A DNA stretch of 13,350 nucleotides from CAZSPL01 sp964608735 (GTDB lineage Bacteria; JAJVIF01; JAPKYR01; CAZSPL01). Below are positions 1 through 7,595 of the stretch, piece after piece; the stretch's first letter is position 1; every line of letters begins with the position of its first letter. Location of the stretch: contig CAZSPL010000100.1 in assembly GCA_964608735.1 (NCBI GenBank), positions 1 to 13,350 on the forward strand. The letters run 5' to 3'. The position numbers and the translations under genes are program-made. The notes beneath the pieces were generated by a model. The model was not told the origin of the DNA and ran no database searches. It worked only from the letters and a program-made list of their open reading frames with translations.

Positions 1-289
1 ATGCCGCTTCGATTTTAAGCAGGTTGTTCGCGGGCGGCTCGAGGAAATTGAGCGCATTCAAATGAAGCTGCGGTTCCCGAACCGGCACGATATCCCAATC
101 GCTGCCGTCCGCTTCAACCCGTACCGTCCACATCCCCCACAACCCATGTCCCTCTTTTACTTCGAAGCCGCGAGCCGCGATTTCGGGATTTCCCTCCACC
201 GCCCCGCTATCCATCGCGATCGGATTTCCCCCGGAGCATCCGAGTCCGACGACGAATATAAGCATGACCGCCGCGAGCAATTTCCCCAT
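1..289 (-). CDS. LWGxW-family lipoprotein, 5' end only (runs off the window)
   Basis: Reading the minus strand from ATG at 289 gives an open frame of 96 codons to the window edge. The protein begins with Lys and a hydrophobic stretch, then Cys18 followed by SGG, a lipoprotein-type signal. The lipobox is imperfect: Gly-Leu-Gly precedes the Cys, so the -3 residue is not canonical. Residues 50-54 read LWGMW, followed by an R-E-P-Q-L-H-L-N-A-L segment and FLEPP. The same order occurs in the genes at 4850 and 12095, which makes this a third paralogue. An in-frame ATG at 298 is possible, but AGGA 8 nt before ATG 289 favours the latter, since the upstream ATG directly abuts its only GG. It is divergent from the kinase gene. 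The function of the domain is unknown to me. Reality of the gene is well supported by the paralogy; the product's role is not. Confidence 0.85.
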   Translation of the reverse strand, partial: MGKLLAAVMLIFVVGLGCSGGNPIAMDSGAVEGNPEIAARGFEVKEGHGLWGMWTVRVEADGSDWDIVPVREPQLHLNALNFLEPPANNLLKIEAA

Positions 290-393
290 ATATCTCATCC
301 TACCATGTTAGATGCACTGAGCAGTCCGATGTTTGGCGTATGCTTGGCGCGTGTCCCAAATTTATCAGCGGAAATTACCTCTGGAAACAGCTT

Positions 394-413
394 GGCGGGG
401 TTTTCACCCCGCC
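394..413. repeat. Perfect 8-bp stem-loop in the divergent spacer
   Basis: GGCGGGGT at 394-401 and ACCCCGCC at 406-413 are exact reverse complements separated by a four-base loop (tttc). No U-tract follows on either strand, so it is not a classical intrinsic terminator. It lies about 105 bases upstream of the minus-strand lipoprotein start and about 460 upstream of the kinase start. A leader structure, protein-binding site or chance are all possible. Confidence 0.5.
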
Positions 414-825
414 GATGGGCATATCTAAGGCAAACATGGGTTACTGATTTATTAACGGCCTTACCAGGGGCGTAAAGAAACCCCTGCTCCTTACATTCCT
501 TGGAAAATCCCCGTTTTCAGCCCGGCTGTTCATCACACCAATCGCACCCTGTAACCTTCAAAGGCGCTGATACGGAACCTGCCGGGTAATGAGTAATCAG
601 CAATTTCCACGCCATATACGAATGCACCGGCACCGGGAATAATAAATTTTCGAGAATCCCTTGATTACCGGCGGCTGACGCTGTGACCGCGGGCTTTCCC
701 TAATCCCGCACAACCCGGCGGATGCCGTCCGCGTCAGGATGCACCGAAAGGTTAACGGAAATGTGAATATCCCGGTTCGGGAATGGATATTTCTCGCCGA
801 TTACCGGTACAATGATATTTCTTTT

Positions 826-847
826 CGCCTTGAGGCGTGATTTTTTT
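826..847 (+). terminator. Weak hairpin plus T7 just upstream of the kinase start
   Basis: CGCC (826-829) and GGCG (834-837) can pair around a TTGA loop, followed by TGA and a run of seven T (841-847). It ends about 22 bases before the preferred kinase ATG. The stem is only four base pairs, so this is at best a weak pause or attenuator. It lies where non-coding leader would be if translation starts at 869 rather than 812. Confidence 0.25.
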
Positions 848-868
848 CGAAGCGACCGGGAAAGGCTG

Positions 869-3379
869 ATGGGCCGGAAACACATTAAGATAATACCATT
901 CGTCATCCGCCTGTTCTTGATAACCCTTTTGCTTGCGGTTGTCGGAGGGGCATTCATGCTCTATGGTGCGCTCACGCGTCCCGACCTTGTCTACCGTCTC
1001 TACCCCTATGCCGCCGATATCCCGGGCGAAACACTGAGTGAGAGGGGCGTCATCGCGATGGGAAGCGCCCATGACAACCGCCTGCAGAGGTTGATCATCG
1101 CGGAAAATGCATCGGGCCAATATGATGAGGCGGATGACCAATTCCGGGTCGACGTCAAATGCCGGGTCGCGGGCGAGAGTGTCGAGACGAAAAGCGGGAT
1201 GTTCACGTTTGCCTTCGACGGCAAGCCCGAAAACTTCGAGGTTTTTATCGATCAGCCGAATCCCGTGAATTTCTACAAACTGACACCTCTCACGGTTCTC
1301 GCCTATTATGAAAACGAGCTGAGGGTGGTTGTCACCATACTCGACCTCGGCCTTGGGGCCGAATACACAAGCCGGACGATTATTCCACTTCCATCCGCCG
1401 CGAGGGGAGCGGGGATCAAATTCGGCAACACCATCATGGCCGATGAATTGAATACGAGCGACGGCAAACGCATGTTCATCGCGTTCAGCCTGAACTTCAA
1501 CGAAGCACCGGACTCGCACGGCGACTGGTTGAAGAATCACCCGGATGGAGAGCCGGATCCCGCCATGTGCACGCATTTTGGCGTATTCATCGTTCCCGCG
1601 GAACAGCCGGCATGGCGCGAGCCGCATGATGTCGTCGAGCTGCCGTCCACGGCGATGCTGACGTTCGCGAAGCCCTACGGCTGGCCCTGCCTGATGGCGA
1701 GCTGCGGGAATCCCAACCATGGCTGGTACACCCGCCCTCTCGTTGAATTCGCGGATAATCCCGTCGAATCGGCGCTGTATTCCAACAATGACAGTTTCCA
1801 GACTTTTTACATGATAAATCTTAACTCCGGCGTGATTACCGGGCGCTACCGCTTCGGTGAGGATGATGAGAGCAGCGCATGGTATTACCAGGCATACAGC
1901 GCGTGCTCCGGGCATACGAAGAATGAAGCTGTTACGGAATTCGCCATCATCGCGTGGTCGGTCGCGAAGGACGTCATGGCGCGCCGCATCGAGACCGTCC
2001 GCACCATATCCAACGCGATGGAATTCACATGGGATTTCCTCCCCGAATCAGGATCCCGCTCAATCCCGGTGGACCGCCTTCCGGGTACGGGCTACCCGAT
2101 CGAAAACAGCGAAGGCAAACTCGGATTCCTCCTGCTCAACGAAGACGGCTCCGCATCGCTCACGCTGCAGCCCGAGCCCTATGAATTCCAGGAAATCGCG
2201 TGGACCCATGAAGCGCCGGGAGCGGGAAACGCAAAGCCCGGTTTCATGGCGAAAGGTTTCCTCGGCGTGGTTCAAGCCCCCGGCGGCGGCGACGGCTATG
2301 CTCTCGCGACGAATAATTCCACTATCGTTGTTTACGATGAGACCGGAAATATACTTCATCAGCGGGAAATCCGCGGGCATTTCCTGAACGACAACACCTA
2401 TTACAATTCCGCCACGACGGGCATCACGAGGCTCGTGTGGGGCGATGTGACGATAAGTCAGAAATTCCCGGCCCTCGTACTGCTCGAATCCGATTTCGGA
2501 AGCGGCATGTACAAGCTCGCCCTCAACGACAAGCGTAATCCCCGTTGGCCCGTGATTATCACACTGGTATGGGCGGCGCTTTTCGTCTTGTGGATTGCCG
2601 GGCTTCTTCTTTTACTGAGGTATACGAGGGAAAAGACATTCATCAGCTACGACGAGCACGAACTGATCGTCGATGCCGAGCGCAATGAAACCGCCCACGA
2701 GCGAGAGAAGCAGGCGGTGTCGGCGCATGAGATAAGGAACCCGCTGAATGCCATACGGGGTTTCGCGAAGATGCTTCTGGATGACGCATCCGACGATGAC
2801 CAGCGCGAATCGGCGCAGGTTATCGTCAAGGAGACTGACCGCCTTGACGGCATCCTCAAGCGCCTGCTCGATTACTCCCGCGAGCTGAAAATAAACCTCG
2901 TCGAAGTACCGCTTCCGAGATGGTGGGATGAGCTGAAATCAATCGGCGGCGAGATGGCCCACGCCGCGACGGTGAAGGCATCTTGGGCCGACCCGCCCGA
3001 TACGACCGGGGTATTCGACCCCGACCTGATGCACCAGGTATTCGTCAACCTGTTCAAGAACGCGGTGGAAGCATCGCCTGAGGATAGCAAAATCCGTGCC
3101 GCTCTCTCTGTGCGGAAGAATAATATCGTCCTCAGGATCGAGGATGACGGCCCGGGGATCTCGCCGGAAGACGCCGCGAAAGCGTTCGAGAAATACCACA
3201 CAACAAAAACTGAAGGGTCGGGGGTCGGACTGCCGTTCTCGAAACGCATCGTGAAAGCCCACGGCGGGAGGATATATTTTGACCATTCAGTGCAAAAGGG
3301 CGCCGCGATTGTAGTAGAATGGCCCGTAATGCCGCCCAAGCATGTACAGGCGAAGGCCCGGGGCAACCGGAGTAGTTGA
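869..3379 (+). CDS. Membrane sensor histidine kinase with very large extracytoplasmic domain
   Basis: This 836-residue kinase phosphorylates the response regulator encoded 17 nt downstream. A first membrane segment spans about residues 8-33, a second about 561-585. Between them lie about 525 residues outside the cytoplasm that match no sensor domain I recognise. Stretches such as DGYALATNN with VVYDETGNIL resemble blades of a divergent beta-propeller (inference). The cytoplasmic part has a HisKA domain with phospho-acceptor His620 in the box HEIRNPLNAIRGF. The HATPase_c domain has an N-box around NLFKNAVEAS, G1 motif DDGPG at about 759-763, YHTTK, and G2 motif GSGVGL at about 783-788. This is the NtrB/ZraS/AtoS style of kinase, without a visible PAS or HAMP domain. 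All catalytic motifs are intact. An upstream in-frame ATG at 812 lacks a ribosome binding site; ATG 869 has GGGAAAGG just before it and puts the first membrane segment at the N terminus. Confidence 0.93.
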   Translation: MGRKHIKIIPFVIRLFLITLLLAVVGGAFMLYGALTRPDLVYRLYPYAADIPGETLSERGVIAMGSAHDNRLQRLIIAENASGQYDEADDQFRVDVKCRVAGESVETKSGMFTFAFDGKPENFEVFIDQPNPVNFYKLTPLTVLAYYENELRVVVTILDLGLGAEYTSRTIIPLPSAARGAGIKFGNTIMADELNTSDGKRMFIAFSLNFNEAPDSHGDWLKNHPDGEPDPAMCTHFGVFIVPAEQPAWREPHDVVELPSTAMLTFAKPYGWPCLMASCGNPNHGWYTRPLVEFADNPVESALYSNNDSFQTFYMINLNSGVITGRYRFGEDDESSAWYYQAYSACSGHTKNEAVTEFAIIAWSVAKDVMARRIETVRTISNAMEFTWDFLPESGSRSIPVDRLPGTGYPIENSEGKLGFLLLNEDGSASLTLQPEPYEFQEIAWTHEAPGAGNAKPGFMAKGFLGVVQAPGGGDGYALATNNSTIVVYDETGNILHQREIRGHFLNDNTYYNSATTGITRLVWGDVTISQKFPALVLLESDFGSGMYKLALNDKRNPRWPVIITLVWAALFVLWIAGLLLLLRYTREKTFISYDEHELIVDAERNETAHEREKQAVSAHEIRNPLNAIRGFAKMLLDDASDDDQRESAQVIVKETDRLDGILKRLLDYSRELKINLVEVPLPRWWDELKSIGGEMAHAATVKASWADPPDTTGVFDPDLMHQVFVNLFKNAVEASPEDSKIRAALSVRKNNIVLRIEDDGPGISPEDAAKAFEKYHTTKTEGSGVGLPFSKRIVKAHGGRIYFDHSVQKGAAIVVEWPVMPPKHVQAKARGNRSS

Positions 3380-3396
3380 GTGCGGCAAGAGGATTT

Positions 3397-4752
3397 ATGA
3401 ACGGCAAGGTATTGATTGTTGAAGATGACCCGTCCGAGAGGCTCCTGCTGAAGAAACAGCTTACGCGATGGGGTTATGAACCGAGGGAAGCCGCCGATGC
3501 ATCCACCGGGGAGAAAATAGCATCCGAAGAAGATATCACCGCCGCGATTTTGGACTATAAATTGCCCGACTTTGATGGGGTGGAGCTTTTCCGGCGGATC
3601 ATCCGCCTGAAGCCCGGCACGCCGGTTATGCTCATCACTGGCGCGCATAAGCCGGAGCTGACCATCCAGGCGATGTCGGAAGGGCTCTACCACTATATGT
3701 CGAAGCCGGTCGATATGGATGAGCTGAAGATTCACCTCGACCGGGCCATAACGATGAAGCAGATGACCGACGATTACGTGCGGGTTACCGAGAACAAGGC
3801 CGGCGAGTGGTTTATCGGCTCATCACGCGGCATGCTCGATGTATTCCGCCGCATCGGCCTGTTCGCCAACACCGATTCACCGGTGCTCATATGCGGCGAG
3901 ACCGGCACGGGCAAGGAACTCGCCGCGAGGGCGCTGCATCGCTATTCCGCTCGCCGCGAGCGGAAGTTCATCACGCTGCACATATCGTCGCTGTCGTCGA
4001 ATCTTGTCGAAAGCGAGCTGTTCGGGCACGAGAAGGGCTCCTTCACCGGCGCGGACAGGCTTCACGTGGGACGCATCGAAGCCGCCGCCGGCGGGTGCCT
4101 GTTCATCGACGAGTTGGCCGATATGCCGCCCGACGTGCAGGCCAAGCTGCTGCGGGTGCTCGAATACGGCGACTACAGCCGCGTGGGAGGCGAGGAGCAG
4201 CTTCAGAGCGAAGCCCGGCTCATTATCGCGACGAACGTCGACCCGCGGAAGCTCGTCGATGAGGGGACGCTTCGCGAGGACCTCTATTTCCGCCTCGATG
4301 TCGAGCGCATCAATATCCCGCCGCTTCGCGAACGCAAGGAAGACATCCCCCAGCTCGTCGATTTCTTCATCGCGCGCCAGAACACCGGTCAGAAGAAAGA
4401 TATACTCGGCGTAAGCAATGAAGTGATGGATGAATGGATGAACTACAACTGGCCGGGCAATGTGCGGGAGCTGCAGAACACAATCTTCCGCGCGGTATCC
4501 CTCACCCGCGACCGCATCATAAGCGAGTCGCACCTTGGCGATTCAGCATCCAGGCCTGCCGAGCCCATCACCGCTTCACCACGCGGCGCGCTTCCGAACC
4601 TCAAGGATGCCGTGACCGAACTCGAACGGGCGGTTATCGAGAAGGCATTGCGCGAATCATCGGGCAATCTCTCCCAGGCCGCGCAGATGATTGGCCTCAC
4701 CCGCCGCGAACTTCAGGGCAGGATAGAAAAATACGAAATCGAGCACGCTTGA
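3397..4752 (+). CDS. NtrC-family sigma-54-dependent response regulator
   Basis: This 451-residue cytoplasmic transcription activator is the partner of the upstream kinase. The receiver domain (about 1-120) has the acidic pair in VLIVEDD, phospho-acceptor Asp53 in ILDYKLPD, Thr81 and Lys103. The AAA+ sigma-54 interaction domain (about 145-370) has Walker A GETGTGKE from residue 167, GSFTGA at 214-219 (a common variant of the sigma-54 contact loop GAFTGA), Walker B with Asp238-Glu239, and sensor/arginine-finger segments around IIATN and REDLYFRLDV. The C terminus (about 408-446) is a Fis-type helix-turn-helix with SGNLSQAAQMIGLTRREL. Start choice: a TTG at 3376 overlaps the kinase stop, but ATG 3397 has AGAGGA upstream and starts MNGKVLIVEDD, typical for receivers. 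It is almost certainly in an operon with the kinase. Target promoters are unknown. The protein is full length with all key residues present. Confidence 0.96.
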   Translation: MNGKVLIVEDDPSERLLLKKQLTRWGYEPREAADASTGEKIASEEDITAAILDYKLPDFDGVELFRRIIRLKPGTPVMLITGAHKPELTIQAMSEGLYHYMSKPVDMDELKIHLDRAITMKQMTDDYVRVTENKAGEWFIGSSRGMLDVFRRIGLFANTDSPVLICGETGTGKELAARALHRYSARRERKFITLHISSLSSNLVESELFGHEKGSFTGADRLHVGRIEAAAGGCLFIDELADMPPDVQAKLLRVLEYGDYSRVGGEEQLQSEARLIIATNVDPRKLVDEGTLREDLYFRLDVERINIPPLRERKEDIPQLVDFFIARQNTGQKKDILGVSNEVMDEWMNYNWPGNVRELQNTIFRAVSLTRDRIISESHLGDSASRPAEPITASPRGALPNLKDAVTELERAVIEKALRESSGNLSQAAQMIGLTRRELQGRIEKYEIEHA

Positions 4753-4755
4753 CCT

Positions 4756-4769
4756 TTTCGTTAACGAAA
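4756..4769. promoter_or_regulatory. 14-bp perfect palindrome, possible operator
   Basis: TTTCGTTAACGAAA is a perfect palindrome four bases after the stop codon of the response regulator and 80 bases before the next lipoprotein start. It could be a dimer-binding operator or a weak hairpin (TTTCG stem, TTAA loop). It overlaps the -35 of a candidate promoter at 4761-4789, which would suit an operator. Sequence fact is certain; function is inference. Confidence 0.4.
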
Positions 4770-4789
4770 TGGAGCACCGGGCGTATACC
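4761..4789 (+). promoter_or_regulatory. Weak sigma-70-like promoter candidate before the propeller lipoprotein
   Basis: TTAACG (4761-4766) and TATACC (4784-4789) are separated by 17 bases, each matching four of six consensus positions. It would start transcription near 4796, giving a leader of about 54 nt before ATG 4850. Read-through from the kinase/regulator operon is an equally good alternative given the 97-base spacer. Confidence 0.25.
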
Positions 4790-4849
4790 TGCCCACCTGA
4801 ACGCATCTAAAAACATGGCTGCAAAGGAAACCGCAGGGAAGGTTAAAAA

Positions 4850-5674
4850 ATGCTCAAGCGATTTTTATTGCTTTCGATTATCACCGCTGTGACGCTCTGG
4901 TCGGGATGCGGGTCGGGAAATTCACTCGATGCCGTACTGCCGGAATGCCGGGCTGTTTCAGATTCCTCTTCCCACCAGCTCTGGGGCTTGTGGCAATTCG
5001 CGGTGGACCCCGGTGCCGGGACGATGGATGCCGTCGCATTGCGCGACGCCGCGATGCATCTCAACGCCCTGCATTTCCTCGAACCCCCGCCGTTCCTAAA
5101 CCTCAGCCTCGATTCGCTCGAAATCAACGGGAATATCGTCGATGCCGTCATCGGCCTCAGGAACCCGTTCCTCGGACAGAATAAATTCACCGGTTTCGAT
5201 GTATGCGGCATTTTCATCACCCACGGCTCCATCGGGGGATTCGACAACCCCAATATCGTCATAGCCGGACCCGGCGACACGCATCTCACCAATCCCGACG
5301 GTTATACCCGCTGGTGGAATCCGGCGGAGTTTCCATATGACGGCTCGATGTTCAGCTACAAGGACGGCCTGCTCGGTACGCCCGATTCATCAGCCGATTT
5401 CAACTCGACCGTCAACGCATACAAACTTTTCTGCGACGACCTCGACGACCCGGATGACTCCGTCGGCGCGCTCGACCCATCCAACCGATGCGTATTCGGC
5501 GCGGGACAGAAGAATACCCGCCGCTACCTTATTCAGATGAGCGGCGGACTTGTATTCAACTACGCCGTCGATGCATCGTGGAAATTCCCCGATGGCACTC
5601 CGCCATACGACGTGCCCGGTGATTTCGCCCCCCGACGCGAATCGTGTGGAAGCGTGGAACATATCAATCACTGA
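4850..5674 (+). CDS. LWGxW-family propeller lipoprotein, 5' part up to the frameshift
   Basis: First part of one 842-codon gene (4850-7379) interrupted by a frameshift at 5628-5633. As read, this frame gives 274 residues, of which about 261 are authentic; the last 13 are out of frame. A lipoprotein-type signal precedes Cys20 (the -3 residue is Trp, so the lipobox is imperfect). LWGLW lies at 44-48, followed by an HLNAL and FLEPP segment, then GLRNPFLG, FTGFDVCGIF and, near 238-244, YAVDASW. These motifs recur in the same order in the gene at 12095, and the first of them in the gene at 1-289. The domain is unknown to me; the sequence suggests a beta-rich extracellular module. The ribosome binding site AGGGAAGG sits 7 nt before the ATG. 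It is in the same orientation as the kinase/regulator pair, 97 nt downstream. Confidence 0.9.
   Translation: MLKRFLLLSIITAVTLWSGCGSGNSLDAVLPECRAVSDSSSHQLWGLWQFAVDPGAGTMDAVALRDAAMHLNALHFLEPPPFLNLSLDSLEINGNIVDAVIGLRNPFLGQNKFTGFDVCGIFITHGSIGGFDNPNIVIAGPGDTHLTNPDGYTRWWNPAEFPYDGSMFSYKDGLLGTPDSSADFNSTVNAYKLFCDDLDDPDDSVGALDPSNRCVFGAGQKNTRRYLIQMSGGLVFNYAVDASWKFPDGTPPYDVPGDFAPRRESCGSVEHINH
5628..5633 (+). other. Frameshift site: run of six C
   Basis: In frame, the codons GAT TTC GCC CCC CGA lead to a stop at 5672-5674. Skipping one C gives ...DFAPDANRVEAW..., which continues smoothly for another 580 residues. A single extra C (six instead of five) explains the break. A sequencing or assembly error in a homopolymer is the simplest cause, then a true mutation. 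A programmed +1 slip at CCC CGA would restore the same frame. Confidence 0.85.
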
Positions 5675-7379
5675 GACCGAGAATACCCTCTGGAACGACG
5701 GCGCGGATTCCGGCGGCGAACTCGGCCTGCTCATCGATGTCTGGGATCACTTCGACGCCGAGCTGAATACGGTAAGCGTCGAGTCGCCGGGTAATTTCGG
5801 CGTGCCCTCGCCTGCATCTCCAATCGGCGGCGGGGCCGGTTACAGCACATATTATATAAATATAGATAACGCAACTCCCGACGAAGATTCGATAGATATC
5901 CTCATCGAGGCCGCCTGCGAAGCAACCGGCTACCAGGGAATCATCCCCGGCGAAAAAGTCACCGCGTATTTTATTCACGCGAGCGATGTCTCCCCCAACT
6001 CACCGTCCAACTCGAACCTGCATATCATCAACCCGGACGGCGGCGAGTCGCTCATGCAGGACTGCCCGTATGAAATCGAGTGGGAATCATCGGGCGACCC
6101 CATCGCCGACGTGAAGCTCGAATACTCGACAGACGGTTTCATAGCCGACGTGAACGAGATTGTCGCATCGACGCCAAACGACGGTTTTTACGACTGGGAA
6201 GTGCCGGCGATAGAATCGGATACCGTCCGCGTGCGCGTCAGCGATGTCCTCAACGCGGCCGTGAAAGACATCTCCGACGACGATCTCTCCGTCGACGCTC
6301 CCGGTGAGCCGATATGGCCGACGTATAAATACGATGTCTCGCGGCACGGCATCAGCCCGAACGTCGGGCCGTCAACGAATCACATCGAGTGGACATTCCA
6401 CTGCACCACCCAGACGACCCCGGGGCCGAGCATCGGGTGGGACGGCACGATTTACATCGGCACCAACGATGGCCATTTCCACGCGGTCTATCCCGACGGC
6501 ACCGAACGCTTCACCCTTGCGCTCGGAAGCTTCATCCTCGGCACTCCCGCCATCGCGCCGGACGGCACGGTCTACGCGGGCACCTGGGGCGCCGCGCCGA
6601 AACTCTATGCCATACGTTGCGAAGGGGATATCGAGTGGGAATTCGACGCCAATAACAATTTCAACAAATGCCACCCGGTCATCGGCGACGACGGCACCAT
6701 CTACATCGGCGACAACGGCGGACGCTTCTACGCCATCAATCCCGATGGCACCGAGAAGTGGCACTATGATTCCAACGGCGGTTTTGTGCCCTCACCATGC
6801 ATCGGGCCCGACGGCGAGATTTACTTCGCCATGGTTGGCAGTACGATCTACGGTTTCAACGACCTCGGGCAGGGCTCATATGATTTGTTCTGGCAGCACG
6901 TATTCCCCGGCGAGCATATGGGTAATTCACCGTCGGTCGACGGCGACGGCCATGTCTACTGCTGCGGGCTGTATCTCAACACCGTATGGGTGTGCGACCC
7001 GGATACCGACACGATACTGTGGACATTCGACGCCCCCGACGGTTTCGATGAAGCATCGGTGAGCATCGATACCGACGGCACGATTTACATCGGGTGCAAC
7101 GACTACAATATGTACGCGGTGAATCCCGGCGGAAGCGTGAAGTGGTCAACCCCGGTCGGCGGACGCGTTCCCTCCAGCGTGATCATCGACCCCGCCGGAC
7201 ACCTCTACTTCGGCACGCGCGACATCGGCGTATTCTACTGCCTCAACAAAACCAACGGCAATGTGATATGGAGCTATCCCACCGGGGAAACCATACGGTG
7301 CACCGCCGCCATCGCGCCCGACGGCACCCTCTATGTCGGCGGCCACGACGGCCTGTTGAAAGCATTCAAGGATGAATAA
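5628..7379 (+). CDS. Propeller lipoprotein, 3' part: Ig-like domains and eight-repeat PQQ-like beta-propeller
   Basis: Continuation of the gene starting at 4850; numbers refer to the joined 842-residue protein. Residues about 262-385 hold a beta domain with VWDHFDAELNTVSVESP that parallels the DWQSNVDKVYLSVPE region of the protein at 12095. Residues about 391-482 resemble the Kre9/Knh1-like (PF10342-type) Ig-like domain: INPDGGESL, YEIEWESSG, VKLEYSTDG, then VRVRVSDV. From about 488 the segment WPTYKYDVSRHG opens a beta-propeller with about eight repeats of the form DGTIYIG...YAINPDGT...W. This is PQQ-like/BamB-type, usually a structural or binding scaffold. The repeats show no sign of bound PQQ or enzyme residues. 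The reading frame is open upstream, with an ATG at 5550 that is out of phase with the real domain boundary and has no role if the gene is joined. The substrate is unknown. Confidence 0.88.
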   Translation, partial: PPDANRVEAWNISITETENTLWNDGADSGGELGLLIDVWDHFDAELNTVSVESPGNFGVPSPASPIGGGAGYSTYYINIDNATPDEDSIDILIEAACEATGYQGIIPGEKVTAYFIHASDVSPNSPSNSNLHIINPDGGESLMQDCPYEIEWESSGDPIADVKLEYSTDGFIADVNEIVASTPNDGFYDWEVPAIESDTVRVRVSDVLNAAVKDISDDDLSVDAPGEPIWPTYKYDVSRHGISPNVGPSTNHIEWTFHCTTQTTPGPSIGWDGTIYIGTNDGHFHAVYPDGTERFTLALGSFILGTPAIAPDGTVYAGTWGAAPKLYAIRCEGDIEWEFDANNNFNKCHPVIGDDGTIYIGDNGGRFYAINPDGTEKWHYDSNGGFVPSPCIGPDGEIYFAMVGSTIYGFNDLGQGSYDLFWQHVFPGEHMGNSPSVDGDGHVYCCGLYLNTVWVCDPDTDTILWTFDAPDGFDEASVSIDTDGTIYIGCNDYNMYAVNPGGSVKWSTPVGGRVPSSVIIDPAGHLYFGTRDIGVFYCLNKTNGNVIWSYPTGETIRCTAAIAPDGTLYVGGHDGLLKAFKDE

Positions 7380-7383
7380 CCTC

Positions 7384-7463
7384 TGGTGCCACGGGCACGC
7401 GAGTCCGCGAGCTTGCCCGTGTCTTTGGCCCCTCCCTTACGGTCGGGGTTCTGTTTGCCAAAG
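7384..7463. repeat. Dispersed intergenic hairpin repeat, copy A
   Basis: Two consecutive hairpins lie just after the propeller gene. The first pairs CACGGGCA (7390-7397) with TGCCCGTG (7414-7421) and holds an inner CGCG/CGCG pair. The second pairs CTTTGGC (7423-7429) with GCCAAAG (7457-7463). The first 58 bases (7384-7441) match 9413-9470 at 54 of 58 positions, and the stem differences compensate each other. It could act as a bidirectional terminator or transcript stabiliser between the convergent genes. This is a REP-like or miniature-element-like repeat; the name of the family is not known to me. Confidence 0.85.
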
Positions 7464-7472
7464 CAATATCGA

Positions 7473-7561
7473 CTCCGGGTGGCACCCCTTTACCGCGCTT
7501 AAAGTATGTGTTTGATATCGCGATGAAAGAAATTGCGCGGGAAAGGGGTGGCCTCCGGGTG
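7473..7561. repeat. 16-bp inverted repeat bracketed by 9-bp direct repeats
   Basis: The arm at 7483-7498 (CACCCCTTTACCGCGC) is complementary to 7535-7550 with one mismatch, around a 36-base A/T-rich loop. CTCCGGGTG occurs at both outer edges (7473-7481 and 7553-7561), like a target-site duplication, although the edges overlap imperfectly with the arms. It sits between convergent genes. It may be a small palindromic mobile-element relic, or a terminator for one or both genes. Confidence 0.65.
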
Positions 7562-7571
7562 TATAGCATCC

Positions 7572-7585
7572 GCCCCGACCGGGGC
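7572..7585. terminator. Short GC hairpin before the HEAT-gene stop region
   Basis: GCCCC (7572-7576) and GGGGC (7581-7585) form a five-base-pair stem with a GACC loop, 10 bases beyond the stop codon of the minus-strand HEAT-repeat gene. No T-run follows in either direction, so its role as a terminator is doubtful. Confidence 0.3.
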
Positions 7586-7595
7586 AATGCCGTCA

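Larger units (their letters stand above)
290..868. other. Gene-free stretch between divergent genes
   Basis: About 580 bases hold no credible gene on either strand. Short open frames here have no recognisable protein features, and the one at 62-475 plus is the antisense shadow of the lipoprotein. The stretch must hold the promoters of the divergent lipoprotein and kinase genes, but no good consensus sigma-70 site was found. It contains a strong hairpin at 394-413, a weaker one with CAGGGG and CCCCTG arms around 465-490, and a small GC hairpin followed by seven T at 826-847 just before the kinase start. Confidence 0.6.

Noticed and set aside
335..348. Possible sigma-54 site (GG and GC pairs spaced 10 bases) in the first spacer
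   Set aside because: The rest of the consensus is poor, and it lies more than 500 bases before the kinase start.
62..475. Plus-strand open frame of 137 codons at the window start
   Set aside because: It is antisense to the lipoprotein on the minus strand, which has a signal peptide and family motifs; this frame has no recognisable features.
752..1915. Minus-strand open frame of 387 codons
   Set aside because: Entirely opposite the well-supported kinase gene; long antisense frames are expected with this codon bias, and no domain is visible.
3877..4533. Minus-strand open frame of 218 codons
   Set aside because: Opposite the AAA+ domain of the response regulator; antisense shadow.
5550..5627. 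ATG at 5550 as an independent start for the propeller protein
   Set aside because: It has no ribosome binding site, lies inside the head-domain coding sequence in another frame, and the first 26 residues look unlike the family; the frameshift explanation is simpler.
6304..7062. Plus-strand Ser/Arg/Thr-rich frame of 252 codons
   Set aside because: Out-of-frame shadow of the propeller repeats; low-complexity composition is a product of the repeated DNA.
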